From Candidatus Aminicenantota bacterium (GTDB lineage Bacteria > Acidobacteriota > Aminicenantia > Aminicenantales > JAFGBC01), in contig JAFGBC010000055.1 in assembly GCA_016933355.1 (NCBI GenBank), forward strand, positions 1 through 9,965: a DNA stretch of 9,965 nucleotides, written 5' to 3'. Position 1 is the stretch's first letter. Each line of letters begins with the position of its first letter. Shown piece after piece: positions 1 through 6,195 of the stretch. The notes under the pieces are model-generated. The model did no database searches, had not been told where the DNA came from, and saw only the letters and a list, made by a program, of their open reading frames with translations. A program made the position numbers and the translations under genes.

Positions 1-2
1 TC

Positions 3-1277
3 TTCCGGATCACGCCCGACGGGCCGACCCGGACGCTGTGGCGTTCGGAGGACGAGCTCGTCTACGCGATGGCCAGGCTCCTCGGCGGCGGCCGGATTCT
101 GTTCGGGACCGGACCGAAAGGCCGTCTCTACGCGCTGGAGGCCGAGGAGCGTGCGACGCTCCTGACCCAGGAAAGCGCGGAGCAGGTCTATGCCCTGGCC
201 GCGTCCGACGGCGGCGTCCGGGTTTTATCCAACAACCCGCCCGGCCTGGCCGTCCTCTACGCCGACCAGAGGCCGGCCGGAGAATACCTCAGTCCGGTCC
301 TGGACGCCCGCACCACAGCCTCCTGGGGACGGCTCGTCTGGGAGGGCGTCGTCCCGCCGGGCGCGATCGTCCAGTTCCAGACCCGAAGCGGCAACACGGC
401 CGAGCCCAACCCGACCTGGAACGAATGGTCGCCGCCCTACCAGAAGACGGAGGAAGCCGTCCTCAGCCCGCGCGCCCGCTATCTCCAGTTCCGGGTTCAG
501 CTCAAGATCCAGACGGGTCGGGCCGCCCCCTCGGTCGTCCGGGCGCGCCTCCACTACGCGCCGGCCAACCTCAAGCCCGAGATCCTCGGCCTCGAGTGGC
601 TGGGCCCCAACGAAGTCTACCTCGAGCCGCCGGTCCAGGACGAAGTCATCTGGGGCCTGGACGCGGCCGCCGACCGCCGTCCGTCCAAGCCCGACCCGGG
701 CAAGAGCGTCCTGATTGCCAAGAAAGTCGTCCGCAAGGGCTACCAGACGGCGGTCTGGGAGGCCCGGGACGAGAACGAGGACGTCCTCGCCTTCCGGCTG
801 AGCCTCAAGCGGGAGGGCGAAGCGTCCTGGCGCCTGCTCAAGGACGGCTGGACGGAGAACCTGTTCGCCTTCGATACGACGGTGTTTCCGGACGGGATTT
901 ACCTGCTCAAGCTCGAGGCCGGTGACGCTCCGTCCAACCCGGCCGGGAGCGAGCTCAGGGCCGAGCGCATCAGCCTGCCCCTCGTCATCGACAACTCGCT
1001 TCCCGTCATCAAGGGTTTCGGGGCCGTCCGCGACAAGGGCAAAGGCGGCCTGGCCATCGCCTTCCAGGCCGAGGACGCTTTCTCGGCCATCGCCGAGGCC
1101 GAAGTCATGGTCCGGCCCCAGGGCTGGCGGGTCGTCGTCCCGACGGATGGGATTTGCGATTCCAAGCAGGAGAGCTTCGCCTTCGTCCTGCCCCTGGCCG
1201 GCGACGCGGACAACCTCGTCGTCGTGCGGGTCAAGGACGCCTACGGGAACGTCGCCGTCGTCCGTCAGACTTTCTGA
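3..1277 (+). CDS. Beta-propeller protein with C-terminal Ig-like modules, 5' end missing
   Basis: The frame is open from the first complete codon at position 3 to the TGA at 1275-1277, so 424 residues of a longer protein are visible and the start lies outside the window. Visible residues about 18-95 look like two propeller blades: each begins with a VYA-type strand, then a G-rich turn and a hydrophobic strand (for example GRILFGTGPKGRLYALEAE, then VRVLSNNPPGLAVLYADQ). From about residue 97 (SPVLDA) there is a beta-rich module with conserved Trp and aromatic residues, resembling a carbohydrate-binding or discoidin-like fold. The last about 95 residues, from DNSLPVI at about 330, look like an Ig/fibronectin-type domain ending in a VKDAYGN strand. 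Such architecture is usual for secreted or periplasmic proteins, but the signal peptide would be upstream. I recognise no catalytic motif and assign no function. The gene faces efp, 12 bp away. Confidence 0.8.
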   Translation, partial: FRITPDGPTRTLWRSEDELVYAMARLLGGGRILFGTGPKGRLYALEAEERATLLTQESAEQVYALAASDGGVRVLSNNPPGLAVLYADQRPAGEYLSPVLDARTTASWGRLVWEGVVPPGAIVQFQTRSGNTAEPNPTWNEWSPPYQKTEEAVLSPRARYLQFRVQLKIQTGRAAPSVVRARLHYAPANLKPEILGLEWLGPNEVYLEPPVQDEVIWGLDAAADRRPSKPDPGKSVLIAKKVVRKGYQTAVWEARDENEDVLAFRLSLKREGEASWRLLKDGWTENLFAFDTTVFPDGIYLLKLEAGDAPSNPAGSELRAERISLPLVIDNSLPVIKGFGAVRDKGKGGLAIAFQAEDAFSAIAEAEVMVRPQGWRVVVPTDGICDSKQESFAFVLPLAGDADNLVVVRVKDAYGNVAVVRQTF

Positions 1278-1289
1278 GGGGGACCGGGC

Positions 1290-1856
1290 CTATCTGGTCT
1301 TGACCCGCTCCAGATACTTGTTGTCCCGCGTGTCGATGCGGATGACGTCTCCTTCCTTGACGAACTGGGGAACGGTCACGGTCAGTCCGGTCTCGAGGGT
1401 GGCCGGCTTGCTGCTTGCCGACTGCGTCGCGCCCTTGAGGAAAGGGGCCGTTTCGGTCACGAGCAGGTCGACGGTCACGGGCGGCTCGATGCCGATGGGC
1501 GTCCCCTCGTGCATCGCGATGTTGAAGACGACGTTGGGGATGAGGTAGTTGACGCCCTCGCCGATGACGTCGGGGGCGAGCTTGATCTGCTCGTAGTTCC
1601 CGAGGTTCATGAAGACGTAATCCTCGCCCTCCCGGTAAAGGTATTCCATCTCGATTTCCTCCAGGACGACCTGTTCGACCCGCTCCTCGGACCGGAGGCG
1701 GCGCTCGGTCTGGCTTCCGTCGTGGAGGTTGCGCAGCTTGATCTGGACGATGGCCTTCCAGCGGCCGGGCGTGATAAGCGTGAATTCCATGACCTTGTAA
1801 AGGGTCCTGTCCAGGTTGAGGATCATGCCTTTCCGGATTTGGGTGGCGTCTATCAT
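1290..1856 (-). CDS. efp: Translation elongation factor P
   Basis: This encodes EF-P, which binds between the P and E sites of stalled ribosomes and promotes peptide bond formation at polyproline stretches. The 188-residue length is normal. The N-terminal KOW-like domain (about 3-62) is followed by two OB-fold domains (about 66-126 and 130-187). The C-terminal family signature is present at 150-169 (KPATLETG, then VTVP, FV and G), and the end IDTRDNKYLERVK is typical. The tip of the N-terminal loop, which reaches the peptidyl-transferase centre, reads T29-P-G-R32-W33-K34. R32 aligns with the modified Lys34 of E. coli EF-P, so this is an Arg-type factor, and Trp after it is unusual. The ATG at 1856 is preceded by AGGAG at 5 nt, which overlaps the stop codon of the upstream kinase gene, implying translational coupling. 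Function is certain; the modification is unknown. Confidence 0.97.
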   Translation of the reverse strand: MIDATQIRKGMILNLDRTLYKVMEFTLITPGRWKAIVQIKLRNLHDGSQTERRLRSEERVEQVVLEEIEMEYLYREGEDYVFMNLGNYEQIKLAPDVIGEGVNYLIPNVVFNIAMHEGTPIGIEPPVTVDLLVTETAPFLKGATQSASSKPATLETGLTVTVPQFVKEGDVIRIDTRDNKYLERVKTR

Positions 1857-1861
1857 GGGCT

Positions 1862-1866
1862 CTCCT
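1862..1866 (-). promoter_or_regulatory. efp ribosome binding site overlapping kinase stop
   Basis: On the minus strand the sequence reads TAGGAG, then AGCCC, then ATG. AGGAG lies 5 nt before the efp start at 1856 and shares bases with the TAG stop of the upstream kinase gene (1865-1867). A ribosome ending the kinase is therefore placed over the efp start signal. Confidence 0.75.
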
Positions 1867-2965
1867 AAGGTCGCCCGGCCGACGGTCCGGGCTCGACCCG
1901 GACGCCGCCGTCGATGCGGATGACGGCGGGGCTTGCCCCCTCCCGGGCGCAGGCTTCGGCGACGGTCTCGGCCCGTCCCGGCCCGTAGACGAAGGCGCAG
2001 CCCCCCCCGCCCGAGCCGTTGATCTTTCCGCCCAGGCCGCCGGCGGCGAGCGCGGCGTCCAGGATGCGGTCGATCTTGGGGGTCGAGATGCCGAGATCGT
2101 CGCGGAGGAGGCGGTGTTGGGCGTTGAGCAGGTCGCCCAGGAGGCGGTCGTCGAAAGGCTGCGTCCGGAACAGGGCGACGCCGCGCCGGGTCAGGTCGCG
2201 GTTGCGCAGGGCGGCGTCGACCAGCCGGCGCGGGTCGGCCGGGAGTCGATCGATCGCGGGCCGGGCCGCCGGGTCCTCCTCGTCCTTGAGGGAAAAGCGG
2301 GGCAGCGTCTTCCTGATCTCGGCGACGCCTGCCAGAACCCGGCTCTTCACCGAGCCGAGCGTCCCGGTCGTGTCCTTCTTCTCCCGCGAATCGGCCAGGA
2401 CGAATTCGCCGGGCGGGAAGGGCAGCTCGCTCAGGCCGAGGGGATCGTCAAACCGGAGCCAGAGCGCCCCGCCCTTGGCGGAGGCGTAATGGTCCATCTT
2501 TCCTCCCGGCTCGCCGAATTCGGCGACCTCGGCGAGATACCCCCACTCGGCGATTTGCTCGGGGGACACGCTCGCCCTCAGGCCGGCGGCCTCGACGATG
2601 AAGCGGATCCAGGCGATGACCAGGGCCGACGAGCTCGAAGTGCCGGCGTTGATCGGGATCGTGCCCCGGACGAGGACGTCCCAGCCCGAGGGCAGGAGGA
2701 CGCCCGCCCTCCGCAGGACGTTGACGACGCTCCTCAGGTAGTCCCGGGGCTTGAGGTAGGGGATCTCGCCGGACAGGTCGAATTCCTCCCGCTCCCCGAC
2801 GTCGGGACATTCGAAGACGACGCGGGAGTCCGCCCGGCGCCGGCCGGCGAGCCGGATCCGGACGTCGACGGCCGCGGCGATGACGTCCAGGCCCAGGTAG
2901 TCCTGATGCTCGCCGAACAGACAAATCCGGCCGGGAGCGGAGACGGTCAGCTCGGCGTCGCGCAT
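1865..2965 (-). CDS. Galactokinase-like GHMP-family sugar kinase
   Basis: A 366-residue GHMP-superfamily kinase, expected to transfer phosphate from ATP to a sugar (C1 hydroxyl in galactokinase). All three family motifs are visible. Motif 1 is APGRICLFGEHQDYLGL at residues 10-26. The phosphate-binding motif 2 is PINAGTSSSSA at 104-114. Motif 3 is GGLGGKINGSGGGG at about 309-322. GGKMDHYAS at 154-162 supplies the probable catalytic base, D158. Glu19, His20 and Asp22 match sugar-binding residues of galactokinase, but the usual GEHTDYN is GEHQDYL here, so the substrate may not be galactose. Related heptose, uronate or other hexose kinases are alternatives. The ATG at 2965 is preceded by an AAGGGG-like sequence. 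The gene is first in an operon with efp and is divergent from the metallo-hydrolase gene. No Leloir-pathway or nucleotide-sugar gene is adjacent to fix its pathway. Confidence 0.88.
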   Translation of the reverse strand: MRDAELTVSAPGRICLFGEHQDYLGLDVIAAAVDVRIRLAGRRRADSRVVFECPDVGEREEFDLSGEIPYLKPRDYLRSVVNVLRRAGVLLPSGWDVLVRGTIPINAGTSSSSALVIAWIRFIVEAAGLRASVSPEQIAEWGYLAEVAEFGEPGGKMDHYASAKGGALWLRFDDPLGLSELPFPPGEFVLADSREKKDTTGTLGSVKSRVLAGVAEIRKTLPRFSLKDEEDPAARPAIDRLPADPRRLVDAALRNRDLTRRGVALFRTQPFDDRLLGDLLNAQHRLLRDDLGISTPKIDRILDAALAAGGLGGKINGSGGGGCAFVYGPGRAETVAEACAREGASPAVIRIDGGVRVEPGPSAGRP

Positions 2966-2973
2966 GACACCCC

Positions 2974-3002
2974 TTTTTATCCGATGCGTCTCCGCCTGTC
3001 AA
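2974..3002 (-). promoter_or_regulatory. Candidate promoter of the kinase-efp operon
   Basis: On the minus strand a perfect -35 hexamer TTGACA (3002-2997) is followed by a 17-bp spacer and TAAAAA (2979-2974), which matches TATAAT at four of six positions. The usual start point, 6-8 nt past the -10, would fall at or just before the ATG at 2965. The transcript would then have almost no leader, and the AAGGGG sequence would lie inside the promoter. Found by eye only. Confidence 0.4.
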
Positions 3003-3077
3003 TATCGCCGGGCTCGGGCGACAGGGCTCGAAGGACGCGGAATTGCCCCGGCGAGTCGATTCCGCTCCGGCTCCGGG

Positions 3078-3106
3078 TTGATTTCGCGATTCATTACGGC
3101 TATAAA
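3078..3106 (+). promoter_or_regulatory. Candidate promoter of the metallo-hydrolase operon
   Basis: TTGATT (3078-3083), a 17-bp spacer, and TATAAA (3101-3106) give good sigma-70-type spacing and hexamers in otherwise GC-rich DNA. The likely start near 3113 leaves a leader of only about 8 nt before the ATG at 3121. AAAGGA at 3104-3109 is the only Shine-Dalgarno-like sequence, and it overlaps the -10. Confidence 0.45.
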
Positions 3107-3120
3107 GGACTCTGATCGCC

Positions 3121-3891
3121 ATGACGGACATCCGGTTCTTGGGGACGGGCGGAGCGGTGCCTTCGGCCGAGCGGGACAACATGTCCTTCCTGCTGAACCA
3201 TGACGGCGTCTCGGTGCTCGTCGATTGCCCCGGCGGGGCGTTCGTCAAGATCAAGGCGCTCGGGATCGACCCCCGCTCGATCGGGCATATCGCCGTGACG
3301 CATGTCCACCCCGACCACGTCTACGGCCTGCCCGCTTTCATCCACAGCCTGATGCTCGACGAAGGCGAAGTCGTCCTTTGGGGATCGGCCGAAACCGTCG
3401 CCTTCTGCGGACGCCTCCTCGACCTGTTCAACCTCAGGGCGAAGAAGATCTTGCGCCGGATCGCCTTCCGGGTTGTCGAGACGGGCGGCCGGGCCGATTG
3501 CGCGCCGGGAGTCGGGCTGTCCGCCCTGCGCATGCCTCATCATTCCTCGTCCCTCGCCTTCCGCTTCGACCTCGAGGGGAAGACGATCGCCTACTCGGGG
3601 GACACGCCCGCCCATCCGCCCTTCTTCGCATGGGTGGCCGGCTGCGACGTCTTGATCCACGATTGCAGCGTTCCGTCGAGATGCTTCCGGGAGTTCCCCG
3701 CGCCGGCCAAGATGCATACCCATGCGCTGGACCTGGGCCGGCTGAGCGAGGAGGCGGGCGTCAAGCTCCTCGTCCCGGGGCATTTCTTCGGCGAGGTCGA
3801 GTACGATATGGCCGAGGTCGAGGACGAGATCCGGCTGGGCTTCGGGGGCCGGCTCGTGATTCCGGCCGACCTGATGACGATCGCCCTTTGA
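3121..3891 (+). CDS. RNase Z-like metallo-beta-lactamase-fold hydrolase
   Basis: A 256-residue metallo-beta-lactamase-fold protein of the RNase Z-like group, probably a cytoplasmic dinuclear-zinc hydrolase. The N-terminus FLGTGGAVPS is the RNase Z/ElaC-type opening strand and turn. Predicted metal ligands are H61, H63, D65 and H66 (THVHPDHVYGLP), H140 (MPHHSSS), D161 (YSGDTPAH) and H221 (LLVPGHFFGE). Another conserved stretch, LIHDCS, is at 178-183. Compared with RNase Z as I recall it (about 305 residues), the gap between the third His and bridging Asp is only 21 residues, so the flexible tRNA-binding arm appears absent. tRNA 3' processing is therefore unlikely; a phosphodiesterase or small-ester hydrolase is possible and the substrate is unknown. 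It is followed after 25 bp by an amidohydrolase gene and probably shares its transcript. Confidence 0.85.
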   Translation: MTDIRFLGTGGAVPSAERDNMSFLLNHDGVSVLVDCPGGAFVKIKALGIDPRSIGHIAVTHVHPDHVYGLPAFIHSLMLDEGEVVLWGSAETVAFCGRLLDLFNLRAKKILRRIAFRVVETGGRADCAPGVGLSALRMPHHSSSLAFRFDLEGKTIAYSGDTPAHPPFFAWVAGCDVLIHDCSVPSRCFREFPAPAKMHTHALDLGRLSEEAGVKLLVPGHFFGEVEYDMAEVEDEIRLGFGGRLVIPADLMTIAL

Positions 3892-3904
3892 GCGGGGCGG
3901 GGCC

Positions 3905-3910
3905 GAGGAG
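3905..3910 (+). promoter_or_regulatory. Ribosome binding site for the upstream amidohydrolase start
   Basis: GAGGAG lies 6 nt before the ATG at 3917. This supports translation of the long form, which carries a lipoprotein-like signal sequence. Confidence 0.65.
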
Positions 3911-3916
3911 ACGATC

Positions 3917-5593
3917 ATGACGAAGAAAAGGATCGCGATCGCGGCGGCCGCGGCGCTCGTTGTCACGGGCGCGTGCGATCGAAAAGGAGGGACCATGTCG
4001 GACCTCATCCTGACCAACGCTTCCGTTTATACCGTGGACCCGGACCGGCCCCGGGCCGAGGCCGTGGCCGTGCGCGACGGAACGATCCTGCGCGTCGGGA
4101 GCGCCGCCGAGGTCGGGGCCGAAGCCGGGCCCGCCCGCGAGACGATCGACCTGCGGGGCGCGCTGGTCCTGCCCGGCTTCATCGACAGCCACACCCATTT
4201 CCTGACCGGGGGCGCCGCCCTTTCCGGCGTCCAGCTTCGCGACGTGACGAGCCGCGAGGCGTTCCGGGCGCGGATCGCCGCCCGCGTCGAGACGATCGAG
4301 CCCGGCGAATGGATCCTGAACGGCGACTGGGACCACCAGTCCTTCACGCCGCCCGAGCTCCCCGACCGTTCCTGGATCGACGACCTGACGCCGGACAATC
4401 CCGTCTGCGTCACCCGCTTCGACGGCCATATGGCGCTCGTGAACGCCGCGGCGCTGAAGATGGCCGGCCTCACACGGGCGACCCCGGAGCCGCCCGGCGG
4501 CGAGATCCACAAGGACCCGGCGAGCGGCGAACTGACGGGAATCCTCAAAGACGCGGCCATGGACCCCGTCTTCGCGCTCGTCGCCGAGCCGTCGCTCAAG
4601 GAGCGGATCCGGGCGGCCGAGGCGGCCCTGCGGTTAGCCGCCGAGCGCGGGCTGACCTCGATCCACGATATGTCGGATGCCGCGAGCTTCGAGACCTACC
4701 AGGAAATGCGGCGGAGCGGCCGGCTGACGGCGCGGCTCGCCGTCTATATCCCGATCACCGAGGTCGATCTTCTCGCGCGCCTGAGGCTCCGCGGACCGTT
4801 CGGCGACGACCTCCTGAAGCTGGCCGGCCTGAAAGGATTCATGGACGGTTCGCTGGGCTCGGCCACGGCCTATTTCTTCGAGCCGTACACGGACGATCCG
4901 TCGACCCGCGGCATCCTCAACGCGCAGATGTTCCCGGAGGGGATCATGGAGAAGCGGATCCTCGCCGCCGACCGGGCGGGGCTCCAGGTCGCCGTCCACG
5001 CGATCGGGGACCGCGCCAACGCCATGCTCCTCGATATCTACGAGAAGGCCCTGGCGGCTCACGGCCCCCGCGAACGGCGCTGGCGGATCGAGCACGCCCA
5101 ACATCTCCGTCCGTCCGACATCGGCCGGATCGGCCGGCTCGGCGTCATCGGCTCGGTCCAGCCCTACCATGCCGTCGACGACGGACGCTGGGCCGAAACG
5201 AAGATCGGCCGCGAGCGCTGTCGGACGACCTACGCCTTCCGCTCGCTCCTGGACAGCGGCGTTTCCCTTGCCTTCGGCTCGGACTGGACCGTCTCGCCCC
5301 TCGACCCGCTGGCCGGGATCCAGGCGGCGGTGACCCGGGCCACGATCGACGGCAGGACGCCGGGCGGCTGGTTCCCCGAGCAGAGGATCAGCGTTGAAGA
5401 GGCCGTCTACGGCTACACGATGGGCGGCGCCTTCGCGGAGTTCGCGGAGGGGCGCAAGGGCTCGATCCGCGAGGGCAAGCTCGCCGACCTCGTCGTCCTC
5501 GACCGGGACATCTTTCGCGAGTCGCCCGAGCGGATCAAGGACGCCCATGTCCTGTTGACCGTCCTGGGCGGGAAGATCGTCTACCGGAGATAG
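3917..5593 (+). CDS. YtcJ-type amidohydrolase (Amidohydro_3), candidate lipoprotein
   Basis: A 558-residue metal-dependent amidohydrolase of the YtcJ/Amidohydro_3 group, which hydrolyses amide or related bonds; the substrate cannot be read from sequence. An N-terminal beta-sandwich part (about 28-84) leads into the TIM barrel. Its first metal motif is GFIDSHTHF (H92, H94). Further expected active-site elements are KGFMDGSLGS (K306, D310), VHAIGDRAN (H361), IEHAQH (H393) and FGSDWT (D456). The C-terminus GSIREGKLADLVVLDRD is typical of the superfamily. Residues 1-20 form a signal-like stretch: KKR, then a run of Ala, Ile, Leu and Val, then VVTGAC. This fits a permissive lipobox with C20 and Asp at +2, a residue that retains lipoproteins in the inner membrane of enterics. 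A second start at M27 (3995) has an even stronger ribosome binding site and would give a cytoplasmic form. The gene follows the metallo-hydrolase by 25 bp. Confidence 0.9.
   Translation: MTKKRIAIAAAAALVVTGACDRKGGTMSDLILTNASVYTVDPDRPRAEAVAVRDGTILRVGSAAEVGAEAGPARETIDLRGALVLPGFIDSHTHFLTGGAALSGVQLRDVTSREAFRARIAARVETIEPGEWILNGDWDHQSFTPPELPDRSWIDDLTPDNPVCVTRFDGHMALVNAAALKMAGLTRATPEPPGGEIHKDPASGELTGILKDAAMDPVFALVAEPSLKERIRAAEAALRLAAERGLTSIHDMSDAASFETYQEMRRSGRLTARLAVYIPITEVDLLARLRLRGPFGDDLLKLAGLKGFMDGSLGSATAYFFEPYTDDPSTRGILNAQMFPEGIMEKRILAADRAGLQVAVHAIGDRANAMLLDIYEKALAAHGPRERRWRIEHAQHLRPSDIGRIGRLGVIGSVQPYHAVDDGRWAETKIGRERCRTTYAFRSLLDSGVSLAFGSDWTVSPLDPLAGIQAAVTRATIDGRTPGGWFPEQRISVEEAVYGYTMGGAFAEFAEGRKGSIREGKLADLVVLDRDIFRESPERIKDAHVLLTVLGGKIVYRR
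3984..3990 (+). promoter_or_regulatory. Strong internal ribosome binding site for a second amidohydrolase start
   Basis: AAGGAGG sits 4 nt before an in-frame ATG at 3995 (M27 of the long form). A near-perfect Shine-Dalgarno just after a signal-sequence-like segment suggests a second start giving a 532-residue protein without signal, or alternatively that this is the only true start. Confidence 0.6.
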
Positions 5594-5629
5594 GCCCGAC
5601 GGGAGCTTAGCCTCCGCCCGCCGCGTCGG

Positions 5630-5659
5630 TTGTCTTGCCCGACCCGATTCTGATATTAT
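5630..5659 (+). promoter_or_regulatory. Candidate promoter of the nuoEFG-like operon
   Basis: TTGTCT (5630-5635), an 18-bp spacer, and TATTAT (5654-5659) preceded by TG at the extended -10 position (TGATATTAT, 5651-5659). This is an AT-rich island within the 86-bp gap after the amidohydrolase gene. The predicted start near 5666 leaves about 14 nt before the ATG at 5680, and no clear Shine-Dalgarno is seen there. I found no convincing terminator for the upstream gene, so partial read-through is possible. Confidence 0.45.
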
Positions 5660-5679
5660 GTCCCCCCATCGCGGCACCC

Positions 5680-6189
5680 ATGTCTAAAGAGCGAAATCCA
5701 GCCTCCTCCCCGCTGCCGGCGGAAGGCGCCCTGGACCGGATCTTGGACGGAGGGCCCTTCGCCCGGGCCGACCTCATCGGGCTCCTTCACCGCATCCAAG
5801 CCGAGTGCGGCCATATCCCCCGCGAAGCGGTGGTCCGACTCTCCGAGCGCCTCGGCTTGACCGAGGAGGAGATCGCGAGCGTCGTGACGTTCTACCGGGC
5901 TTTCAGCTTCGCGCCCCGGGGCGGCCACCGCATCACCGTCTGTACGGGAACGGCCTGCCATGTCCGGGGCGCCCGCCGCGTCGTCGACGAATGCCGCAGG
6001 ATCCTGGGGATCGAGCCGGGCGGGACCACACCCGACGGCGTCTGCACGCTGGAGACCGTCAACTGCGTCGGCGCCTGCGCGCTCGGCCCTATTGTCATCG
6101 CCGACGGAGCGACACACGGCCATATGAATCCCGGCAAAGCCGCCGACCTCGTCGCGGAGATCCTCTCCGAGGCCGATGAACCCGCTTGA
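5680..6189 (+). CDS. nuoE: NuoE/HydC-like [2Fe-2S] NADH-oxidoreductase subunit
   Basis: A 169-residue homologue of the 24-kDa complex I subunit, also called HydC or HylC in bifurcating hydrogenases and formate dehydrogenases. It holds a [2Fe-2S] cluster next to the FMN subunit. An N-terminal helical part (about 17-75) contains the family stretches LLHRIQAECGHIP and VTFYRAFSF. The thioredoxin-like domain carries ligands C88 and C93 (VCTGTACHVRGA) and C129 and C133 (NCVGACALGP), the usual CX4C and CX3C pairs. I chose the ATG at 5680: upstream residues from a TTG at 5635 are proline-rich and unlike the family, and they overlap the promoter-like sequence. No clear Shine-Dalgarno is visible. The TGA is 6 bp before the next gene and in the same reading frame. 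Confidence 0.93.
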   Translation: MSKERNPASSPLPAEGALDRILDGGPFARADLIGLLHRIQAECGHIPREAVVRLSERLGLTEEEIASVVTFYRAFSFAPRGGHRITVCTGTACHVRGARRVVDECRRILGIEPGGTTPDGVCTLETVNCVGACALGPIVIADGATHGHMNPGKAADLVAEILSEADEPA

Positions 6190-6195
6190 CGGCGC

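Noticed and set aside
1280..1301. Hairpin GACCGG/CTGGTC (1282-1287 with 1294-1299) between the convergent genes as a terminator
   Set aside because: The 6-bp stem contains a G-T wobble and there is no T-run on either side, so it does not support an intrinsic terminator.
2114..3115. A 333-codon plus-strand open frame over the sugar kinase
   Set aside because: It is antisense to the kinase, whose three GHMP motifs are intact, and it runs through the divergent promoter region.
5594..5620. Possible terminator after the amidohydrolase gene (GGAG...CTCC)
   Set aside because: Only four base pairs and no T-tract follow it.
3761..5677. Minus-strand open frames of 190-347 codons over the amidohydrolase
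   Set aside because: They mirror the amidohydrolase codons and have no family motif or convincing start.
5635..5679. TTG at 5635 as the nuoE start
   Set aside because: It would add 15 residues of Pro/Ile/Leu-rich sequence unlike the family and would overlap a good extended -10 element. The ATG at 5680 fits better.
6187..6189. TGA between nuoE and nuoF as a selenocysteine codon
   Set aside because: It lies after a complete NuoE domain at the usual C-terminal position. Neither protein family carries selenocysteine there.
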